NCBI GenBank assembly: GCA_041563675.1
Contig: JBFGRM010000121.1
Coordinates: 1 to 7,458 of the forward strand
Length of the DNA: 7,458 nt
DNA from: JBFGRM01 sp041563675
GTDB lineage: Bacteria > Nitrospirota > Nitrospiria > Nitrospirales > Nitrospiraceae
Direction of reading: 5' to 3'
In this document: one piece after another, positions 1 through 4,683 of the stretch
Position numbering within the stretch: the stretch's first letter is position 1
How the letters are laid out: the number at the start of each line of letters is the position of its first letter
Position numbers and translations under genes: made by a program
The notes under the pieces: model-generated
Databases searched by the model: none
Told to the model about the DNA's origin: nothing
What the model saw: the letters and a program-made list of their open reading frames with translations, nothing else

Positions 1-555
1 CGCCTGAATCGCCGCCGTCGATTCATCAGGGGGCGGTAGCACGACGACATCGCCGTTCCACAGCACGTTATCGATGAGGATGACACCCCGGGGCGCCAGC
101 AACTCCAAGGCCCGCCGGTAGTAGTTCACGTAGTTGATTTTGTCGGCATCGATAAACACCAGGTCGAACGCGCCACGCAGATCGGCAAGCGTCTCCAACG
201 CGGGACCCATCCGGACCTCAATTTTGCGGCCGTGCGGGCTGCGGGCGAAATACTTCCGTGCCAGCGCCGCGGTTGTGTCGTTGATCTCGCACGTCGTGAT
301 GCGCCCGTCGTCCGGCATGACCTCGGCCATGCTCAGCGCGCTGTAGCCGGTGAACATCCCGATCTCCAGGATGCGCTTGGCCCCCACCACCTGCACCATC
401 ACCTTGAGAAATGCGGCTTCCAAGGGACCGACGACCATTTGAGGCAATTCCATGCTGTCGTAGGTCTCCTCCCGCAGCGCGCGACACAGGTCGGACTCCG
501 CCGCGGAGTGTTGTTCGGCGTAGTCCTCGATCTCCGGCAACACCAGACTTTTCAT
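1..555 (-). CDS. SAM-dependent O-methyltransferase, class I, caffeoyl-CoA OMT-like (C-terminus cut by window edge)
   Basis: Reading the minus strand from the ATG at 555-553 gives 185 codons open to the window edge. The protein belongs to the Methyltransf_3 family, cytosolic enzymes that move a methyl group from S-adenosylmethionine to a hydroxyl of a small molecule. Visible family marks are the MVVGPLEAAFL segment (residues 40-50), the SAM-binding glycine loop LEIGMFTGYSAL (63-74), the acidic end of strand 2 (CEIN, 89-92), the metal-site and SAM-site region FDLVFIDADKINY (130-142) and the second metal ligand pair IDNVLW (161-166). D136 and D162-N163 match the divalent-metal ligands of this family. 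Family members are usually about 220 residues, so roughly 35-40 residues are missing to the left. A GGAG at 566-563 lies 7 nt before the ATG and supports this start. The gene is divergent from the M32 peptidase. The methyl acceptor cannot be told from sequence; phenolic or catechol-like substrates are typical. Confidence 0.9.
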   Translation of the reverse strand, partial: MKSLVLPEIEDYAEQHSAAESDLCRALREETYDSMELPQMVVGPLEAAFLKVMVQVVGAKRILEIGMFTGYSALSMAEVMPDDGRITTCEINDTTAALARKYFARSPHGRKIEVRMGPALETLADLRGAFDLVFIDADKINYVNYYRRALELLAPRGVILIDNVLWNGDVVVLPPPDESTAAIQA

Positions 556-584
556 AAGAAGACTCCGTTCATTCGCCCCACGAT

Positions 585-627
585 CCCCCTCTCCCCCAGA
601 GGCGGAGAGGGCAAGGGTGAGGGGGCG
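585..627. repeat. GC-rich inverted repeat in the methyltransferase/peptidase spacer
   Basis: CCCTCTCC at 587-594 pairs perfectly with GGAGAGGG at 604-611 around a 9-nt loop, and a further GGGTGAGGGGG tract follows at 615-625. Intergenic elements of this look (CCCTCTCC...GGAGAGGG...GGTGAGGG) are dispersed in many copies in numerous high-GC bacterial genomes, so this is probably one copy of a REP-like family. Only one copy is visible here, so its repeated nature is inferred. It lies in the leader side of the minus-strand methyltransferase gene, 30 bp from its start codon. Confidence 0.55.
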
Positions 628-628
628 T

Positions 629-658
629 TTGAAATATCAGGGCAAGGTTTCGTATTGT
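629..658 (+). promoter_or_regulatory. Candidate promoter for the M32 carboxypeptidase gene
   Basis: A TTGAAA -35-like box at 629-634 and a TATTGT -10-like box at 653-658 are separated by 18 bp. They match the sigma-70 consensus at 5/6 and 4/6. The predicted transcript would start near 665 and carry a leader of about 60 nt that includes the hairpin at 683-705. On the opposite strand the same -10 region reads TACAAT, which could instead serve the methyltransferase gene, although I see no good -35 for it. This is pattern matching only. Confidence 0.3.
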
Positions 659-682
659 AGCTAGGCCCGCATGATTACGTAT

Positions 683-705
683 CGGGCTTGCCTCCTGCAA
701 GCCCG
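683..705 (+). promoter_or_regulatory. Strong hairpin in the leader of the M32 peptidase gene
   Basis: CGGGCTTGC at 683-691 and GCAAGCCCG at 697-705 form a perfect 9-bp stem with a 5-nt loop (CTCCT). It ends 20 nt before the ATG at 726. No T-tract follows it on the plus strand, so it is not a standard intrinsic terminator for that direction. A GCCCG at 665-669 could pair with the left arm as a weaker alternative. Role unknown: it could be a leader structure affecting translation or mRNA stability, a protein-binding palindrome, or a remnant repeat. Confidence 0.5.
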
Positions 706-725
706 TTGAGCCCTGACGGACGGCC

Positions 726-2258
726 ATGAAGACATTGGACAGCCTGAAAGCCCTCACGGAGCGTTTGCTCGAAATTCAACACCTCTCGAGCGCCGCGTCC
801 GTTCTGTCCTGGGATCAGGAGACCTATATGCCGGCAGGGGGCGGCGCGGCTCGGGCCGACCAGCTGGCAACCCTGCAGACTATCGCCCACGATCGCTTCG
901 TCTCGCCCGAGATCGAGGCGCTGTTGACCCAATGGATCGACCCGGCCACCGGCGAGCCCACGGATCGAGATGGAGACGCCTGGAATGAACCGGCTCGGGC
1001 GCTGCTGCGCGAGGTCTGGCGGGACTTCAGCCGGGCGAAAAAGCTCCCGTCGGATTTCGTGAAACGACTGGGGCGGGAATCCTCGATCGCCCAACAGGTC
1101 TGGACCGAGGCGAGGGCCAAGAACGATTACCCGCGGTTTCTCCCGCATCTCCGCACCATGGTCGCGCTCAAGCGGGAGGAGGCCGGCTATCTCGGCTATA
1201 CGCACTCGCCCTATGACGCCCTCCTGGACACCTATGAGCCGGGGGCGACCGTTTCACAGCTGCAGCCGCTCTTCGCGGCCCTTCGCAAGCGGCTCGTTCC
1301 GCTTCTGGAACGGGTGCTCGCCTCTCCGGTGGCCGTCGACGAAACGGTGCTGTTCCGCTCCTACGACATCGGGAAGCAACTGGACTTCAGCCGCGTGGTG
1401 CTCACCGCCATGGGCTACGATTTCGAGAGGGGGCGCCTCGATTTGGCGGCACACCCGTTCACGACCTCCTTTCACCCCTCCGACGTCCGCGTGACGACCA
1501 GGGTGTATGAAAAGGAGTTCCCCGTTTGCCTGTTCAGTTGCATTCATGAGGGCGGGCATGGCTTGTACGACCAGGGGCTGGATCCGGTGCATTACGGCAC
1601 CCCCCTGGGCGAAGCGCTCTCCCTCGGCATCCACGAGAGCCAATCCCGCCTCTGGGAGAACTGCGTGGGACGCTCGCGGCCCTTCTGGCGCTGCTTTTTC
1701 CCGATGCTCCAGCAGACCTTTCCCGAGGCGCTGGCCGGGGTGGCGCAGGCGGACTTCTATGCCGCGCTCAACCGCGTCCAGCGGTCGTTGATCCGGGTCG
1801 AGGCCGATGAATTGACCTACAACCTCCACATCATGCTGCGGTTCGAGATCGAGCTCGACGTGATCGAGGGCCGCAGCGCCGTGGAGGACCTGCCCGCGAT
1901 CTGGAAGGACAAGATGAAGAGCTACTTGGGGGTCGTCCCGGAGCGGGATGCGGACGGCGTCCTACAGGATCTGCATTGGTCGGTCGGTGCGTTCGGCTAT
2001 TTTCCGACCTACACGCTGGGCAACCTCTACGCCTCGCAGTTCTACGATCAGGCGCATCGGGATATTTCGAATCTCGAGGGCGAGATCGAGGCCGGCCGGC
2101 TTATCGTGCTGACCCAGTGGCTCAATCAGAAGATTCATCGCTGGGGCCGCACCTTCACCACGGACCAGCTTGCCCGCCGCGTCACCGGCCGGGAGCTGAG
2201 CCCTGAACCGTTTCTCACGTACCTCGAAAACAAATACGGCGAAATATACAAGCTTTAG
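726..2258 (+). CDS. M32-family metallocarboxypeptidase (Taq carboxypeptidase type)
   Basis: This 510-residue protein matches the usual length (about 500) of peptidase family M32, zinc or cobalt-dependent enzymes that remove C-terminal amino acids from peptides in the cytosol. Family signatures run in the expected order. These are SWDQETYMP near the N-terminus (residues 28-36), the zinc-binding HEGGH (H274, E275, H278), the third metal-ligand motif HESQSR (H303, E304) 30 residues after the first histidine as in known members, and the IRVEADELTYNLHI segment (356-369). No signal peptide is visible. The start at 726 gives full family length; its ribosome binding site is weak (only a GGA around 718-720), and the leader carries a stable hairpin. 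The gene appears to be monocistronic, with a divergent gene on the left and a convergent one on the right. Likely role is peptide turnover; close relatives in Bacillus are called carboxypeptidase 1. The catalytic set looks intact. Confidence 0.96.
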   Translation: MKTLDSLKALTERLLEIQHLSSAASVLSWDQETYMPAGGGAARADQLATLQTIAHDRFVSPEIEALLTQWIDPATGEPTDRDGDAWNEPARALLREVWRDFSRAKKLPSDFVKRLGRESSIAQQVWTEARAKNDYPRFLPHLRTMVALKREEAGYLGYTHSPYDALLDTYEPGATVSQLQPLFAALRKRLVPLLERVLASPVAVDETVLFRSYDIGKQLDFSRVVLTAMGYDFERGRLDLAAHPFTTSFHPSDVRVTTRVYEKEFPVCLFSCIHEGGHGLYDQGLDPVHYGTPLGEALSLGIHESQSRLWENCVGRSRPFWRCFFPMLQQTFPEALAGVAQADFYAALNRVQRSLIRVEADELTYNLHIMLRFEIELDVIEGRSAVEDLPAIWKDKMKSYLGVVPERDADGVLQDLHWSVGAFGYFPTYTLGNLYASQFYDQAHRDISNLEGEIEAGRLIVLTQWLNQKIHRWGRTFTTDQLARRVTGRELSPEPFLTYLENKYGEIYKL

Positions 2259-2340
2259 GCTCGTGGCGCGGGGCCCGTGGCTCGTGGTTGAAGTAACAGA
2301 CGCCTTACCCTTTACCCCTTACCCCTCACGCCTGACGTCT
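2258..2340. repeat. Degenerate heptamer tandem repeats filling the convergent intergenic spacer
   Basis: The spacer shows a 7-bp period in two blocks. In the first (2258-2290), GGCTCGT occurs at 2258 and again at 2279, with GGCGCGG at 2265 and GGCCCGT at 2272 in phase between them; the 9-bp GGCTCGTGG is repeated exactly at a 21-bp offset. In the second (2298-2339), TTACCCC occurs at 2312 and 2319, preceded in phase by TTACCCT at 2305 and followed by TCACGCC at 2326 and TGACGTC at 2333. The two blocks are not in phase with each other. Heptameric short tandem repeats in intergenic DNA are known from several bacterial groups (for example the STRR sequences of cyanobacteria); a relation to those is not claimed. 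The first block starts at the stop codon of the M32 gene and the second ends 3 bp before the stop codon of the convergent gene. No intrinsic terminator is evident. Confidence 0.6.
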
Positions 2341-2342
2341 TC

Positions 2343-2903
2343 TTAGTATCCCATGGCCGTATTGAGCTTGTTGATCGTCGAGGCCGGGAGGGTGAATTCA
2401 CCGTCCACCTCGATGCGGGAGGGCACGAGCAGGGTCGAGTGAAAGGAGATGTCGCGGATGGGCAGCTTCTCCTCCGGCTCCTCCGGCAAAATCAGCTCGA
2501 CCTCCTCGACCGCGTTGGTGATCGTGCTGCTCTCGTGGGCGCCGTAGGTCTTGACAATCTCCTGGAGAATCTCGGAAATCTTTTCGTTCACCTCGACGCC
2601 TTCGACGCCCTTTTTGAGCAGCTCGACCGCCTCGATCGCGTCCTCGGTCAGCGTGAAATTCTCCACCCGCCCCCGCCGCCGCAACGAGGTCAGGTCGTTG
2701 TCGAGGTCCTTGCTGAAGGCCCCGTAGGCGAATCGAAAAAACTCGAAGTGAAATCCCTTGAGCCGTTTCCCGAACATGGTGAGGGCCGCCAGGAAGGCCA
2801 GCTGCTGGAGCTTGACATCACTCCCGATGCCCTGCTCCTCACCGAGTTGGAGCAGGTACAGGAGCAACGCCCGGTCGACCGTGATCTGATTCGGCTTCCG
2901 CAT
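2343..2903 (-). CDS. Uncharacterised 186-residue protein, possibly winged-helix YwgA/Panacea-like
   Basis: I do not recognise this gene with certainty. The N-terminal half (residues 10-88) looks like a small helical, winged-helix-type domain. A helix DRALLLYLLQLGEE (10-23) is followed by KLQQLAFLAALTMF (31-44), an aromatic FHFEFFRFAYGAFSKDLDNDL stretch (from 51) and LRRRGRVE...LTEDA (74-89). The order KLQxLxFLA, then YGxFSKDLDxDL, then a short basic turn and 'LTEDA' resembles YwgA-type and Panacea (DUF4065, SocA-like antitoxin) proteins, in which 'KLQKL' and 'YGP(Y/F)S' are typical. The C-terminal half (100-186) has an acidic stretch around 133-145 and no motif I know. No signal peptide or membrane segment is present. 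A near-consensus promoter lies 33 bp upstream of the ATG, giving a leader of about 26 nt; the ribosome binding site is weak. The gene is convergent with the M32 gene and divergent from fur, with no toxin-like partner next to it. Real coding status is supported by the promoter and the recognisable domain pattern. Confidence 0.8.
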   Translation of the reverse strand: MRKPNQITVDRALLLYLLQLGEEQGIGSDVKLQQLAFLAALTMFGKRLKGFHFEFFRFAYGAFSKDLDNDLTSLRRRGRVENFTLTEDAIEAVELLKKGVEGVEVNEKISEILQEIVKTYGAHESSTITNAVEEVELILPEEPEEKLPIRDISFHSTLLVPSRIEVDGEFTLPASTINKLNTAMGY

Positions 2904-2935
2904 GGTCCGCGCTCATCCGTTTCTCGTGCCCGCGA

Positions 2936-2965
2936 ACTATAGACGCCCGGCTTGGGCGAGGTCAA
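2936..2965 (-). promoter_or_regulatory. Promoter of the uncharacterised 186-residue protein gene
   Basis: On the minus strand, TTGACC (2965-2960) and TATAGT (2941-2936) lie 18 bp apart, each matching the sigma-70 boxes at 5/6. Transcription would start near 2929, leaving a leader of about 26 nt before the ATG at 2903. Position and spacing fit the gene well. Confidence 0.55.
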
Positions 2966-3024
2966 TGCGCCGGGCGCCGCGCGTCACGTCTTCCCGCTCG
3001 ACTCGACCCCGGCCAAAGTTCTTC

Positions 3025-3054
3025 TTGACCTATCCTTTTTGTTTGCTCTTTAAT
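3025..3054 (+). promoter_or_regulatory. Promoter of fur
   Basis: TTGACC at 3025-3030 and TTTAAT at 3049-3054 are separated by 18 bp and match the sigma-70 boxes at 5/6 each. The -10 box is embedded in an imperfect palindrome at 3046-3060 whose outer arms are CTCT and AGAG, a possible operator. A T-rich stretch fills the spacer. The predicted start near 3061 leaves a short leader before the ATG at 3077. I found no good match to a classical Fur box here, so autoregulation is not shown. Confidence 0.55.
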
Positions 3055-3076
3055 TGAGAGCCATCGGGGCCGGGCC

Positions 3077-3508
3077 ATGATTAAAAATCACAAAGAGATC
3101 GCGGCGCTCAAGGAACACCTGGCCAAGCACCACCTCAAGCTGACACGGCAGCGCGAGCACATTCTGACCGCCTTCCTGAGAACGGAGCACGTCACCGCCG
3201 AGCAGATGTACCGCCAGCTCTCGAAGAAGGATCCGCACATCGGCCTGGCTACCATCTACCGGACCCTCAACCTGTTCTGCGAGGCCGGGCTGGCCCAGGC
3301 CCGCCATTTCGGCTCGCAGACGCAGTACGACAACATCTCGCACAAGGGGCACCACGACCACCTCATCTGCACCGGATGCGGCAAGATCGTGGAGTTCGAA
3401 AACTGCGATATCGAGCGGCTTCAGGAGGAGGTCGCCCGGAGGAACGGGTTCACGATCCAGACCCACAAGCTCGAGCTCTACGGCCTCTGCGCAGCCTGCC
3501 GCCGTTGA
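3077..3508 (+). CDS. fur: Ferric uptake regulator, Fur family
   Basis: This 143-residue protein has the length and architecture of Fur: an N-terminal winged-helix DNA-binding domain (about 8-85) and a C-terminal metal-binding dimerisation domain. The DNA-binding part shows LKLTRQREHIL (20-30), HVTAEQMYRQL (38-48) and the recognition helix region GLATIYRTLNLF (56-67). The metal part has HHDHLICTGCGKIVEFEN (92-109), H130 and a C-terminal CAAC. The two pairs C98/C101 and C138/C141 should form the structural zinc site. H38, the HHDH cluster, E106 and H130 are the expected regulatory-metal ligands. E106 is at the position that is glutamate in Fur and aspartate in the peroxide sensor PerR, which favours an iron sensor. 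The protein acts in the cytosol as a dimer that, with Fe(II), represses iron uptake genes. It lies 76 bp upstream of a ferric iron ABC importer on the same strand. The start at 3077 gives full family length and has a weak G-rich ribosome binding site. Confidence 0.94.
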   Translation: MIKNHKEIAALKEHLAKHHLKLTRQREHILTAFLRTEHVTAEQMYRQLSKKDPHIGLATIYRTLNLFCEAGLAQARHFGSQTQYDNISHKGHHDHLICTGCGKIVEFENCDIERLQEEVARRNGFTIQTHKLELYGLCAACRR

Positions 3509-3535
3509 CCCCCCGTGTTTTTTTTGTTAAGCTAA

Positions 3536-3564
3536 TTGAAACGGTGAATCAATTTCATTTTCAT
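3536..3564 (+). promoter_or_regulatory. Candidate promoter with overlapping Fur box for the iron transport operon
   Basis: This is an A/T-rich island in GC-rich surroundings. TTGAAA (3536-3541) and TTTCAT (3559-3564) lie 17 bp apart and match the sigma-70 boxes at 5/6 and 4/6. Inside them, 3538-3556 matches 12 of 19 positions of the classical Fur box, with symmetric GAAA and TTTC ends. The hexamer TTTCAT is also duplicated in tandem at 3553-3564. Fur bound here would cover the -35 to -10 region, which would give iron-dependent repression. The location directly before the binding-protein gene and next to fur supports the reading, but no binding is shown. Confidence 0.45.
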
Positions 3565-3584
3565 CCATACCAGCGGGGTCTCCG

Positions 3585-4655
3585 GTGTTCTCACTCCGCA
3601 TGACATCGCGGCCGTGCGTGGGACGTCGCCTCATGGGCCCCCGTCTCCTGGGCCTCCTTCTGCCCGTGGTCCTGCTGGCCGGCGGCGCCCTGGCCCCCGG
3701 ACCAAGCGAGGGGGCCGATGAGCTCGTCGTCTATTCGGGGCGCGCCGAGCGGTTGATCAAGCCGGTCCTCGATGAGTTTCAGGCCAGGACCAACATTCGA
3801 ATCCGATTGCTCTCCTCCAAGACCACGGAGCTCGTGAACCGGCTCAAGGCCGAGGATCGTCGCACACCCGCCGATGTCTTCGTCACCAACGACGCCGGGA
3901 GCCTCGAGCGTGCACGCGAGCTGGGCCTCCTCCGACCGCTCAACATGGAGATCCTCGAACGGACGATTCCCTGGCAGTTTCGTGCCACCGACAACAGTTG
4001 GATCGGGCTCTCCGGGCGCGTCTGGATCATCGTCTACAACACGAAGAAGGTGAAGCCGGGGGACATCACCTCCATCATGGATTTGGCGAGCGAGCGCTGG
4101 CAGGGGAAAATCGCGATCCCGAACGCCGGGAGCGAATACCTGCAGGCCGGCGTCTCCGTCATCAAGGCGGCGCTCGGCGACAAGCCAGCGCGGCTGTTCT
4201 TGGAGGGCATCCGCCGGAACGCCGGCAACGAGGTCTACGGGAAGAGCTCCCAGATCGTCCGCGCCGTCGCCCGCGGACGAGCCGCCGTGGGGATCGTGAA
4301 TCACTATTACATCTTCCGTCACCTGGCCAAGGAGCCGAAGGCCCCCATCGCCGCGCTCGTGCCCGACCAGGAGAAAGGCGGGATGGGCGCGATCATGAAT
4401 GTGGCCGGGATCGGCGTCGTGAAATATTCGCAACGCTTGGATGCCGCCAAGCTGCTCATCACCTTCCTCGTCTCACAGGCGGGCCAGACCATGTTCGCGG
4501 AGCTCAACAAGGAATATCCGCTGCATCCGGAAGTCCCGGCCGATGCGTCCGTCTATCCCCGCAAGGGCTTTCGCGTGGCCGAGGTTCCGCTCGCGCGGCT
4601 CGCCGAGCTGCGGGAGCCGACCATGACGCTGATCGAAGAGGTGGGGCTCAGATAG
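3585..4655 (+). CDS. fbpA: Periplasmic ferric iron-binding protein of ABC transporter (FbpA/FutA type)
   Basis: The protein captures Fe(III) in the periplasm and delivers it to the permease encoded next. The N-terminus has a signal peptide with basic residues (R14, R15, R20) and a hydrophobic core LLGLLLPVVLLAGGALA (21-37), with likely cleavage after ALA at 35-37 or near GADE. The mature part begins DELVVYSGR (45-53). It continues with PADVFVTNDAGSLERA, then GRVWIIVYN with Y151, then the paired tyrosines in VNHYYIFRHL (Y241, Y242), then GIGVVKYSQRLDAAKLLITFLVS near the end. Y151, Y241 and Y242 match the iron-ligand tyrosines of this family. The histidine that some members carry just after the YS motif is absent. 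The start is uncertain: GTG at 3585 (GGGG at 3574-3577 upstream), ATG at 3600, or ATG at 3633 (GGGA at 3620-3623), the last giving a compact signal peptide. The synonyms futA, hitA and afuA apply to the same family. Confidence 0.92.
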   Translation: MFSLRMTSRPCVGRRLMGPRLLGLLLPVVLLAGGALAPGPSEGADELVVYSGRAERLIKPVLDEFQARTNIRIRLLSSKTTELVNRLKAEDRRTPADVFVTNDAGSLERARELGLLRPLNMEILERTIPWQFRATDNSWIGLSGRVWIIVYNTKKVKPGDITSIMDLASERWQGKIAIPNAGSEYLQAGVSVIKAALGDKPARLFLEGIRRNAGNEVYGKSSQIVRAVARGRAAVGIVNHYYIFRHLAKEPKAPIAALVPDQEKGGMGAIMNVAGIGVVKYSQRLDAAKLLITFLVSQAGQTMFAELNKEYPLHPEVPADASVYPRKGFRVAEVPLARLAELREPTMTLIEEVGLR

Positions 4656-4683
4656 TGTTCCTGGCACGAGGGTACCCCGACGC

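Noticed and set aside
232..660. Plus-strand open frame of 142 codons opposite the methyltransferase
   Set aside because: The minus strand encodes a methyltransferase with intact SAM and metal motifs; the plus-strand translation has no family features and runs into the intergenic repeat.
2298..2340. AGACG/CGTCT inverted arms (2298-2302 and 2336-2340) as a bidirectional terminator
   Set aside because: Only 5 bp pair across a 33-nt gap and no T-tract follows on either side; the heptamer repeats explain the sequence better.
3480..3525. Possible intrinsic terminator after fur: ACGGC/GCCGT arms at 3480-3484 and 3501-3505 and a run of eight T at 3518-3525
   Set aside because: The stem is only 5 bp with a 16-nt loop and ends 12 nt before the T-run, too far for a normal intrinsic terminator. 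Read-through from fur into the iron operon therefore remains possible.
3621..3690. Twin-arginine signal in the iron-binding protein (GRRLMG at residues 13-18)
   Set aside because: Two arginines are present but the surrounding S/T-R-R-x-F-L-K pattern is not; an ordinary Sec signal peptide starting at M17 or earlier explains the region.
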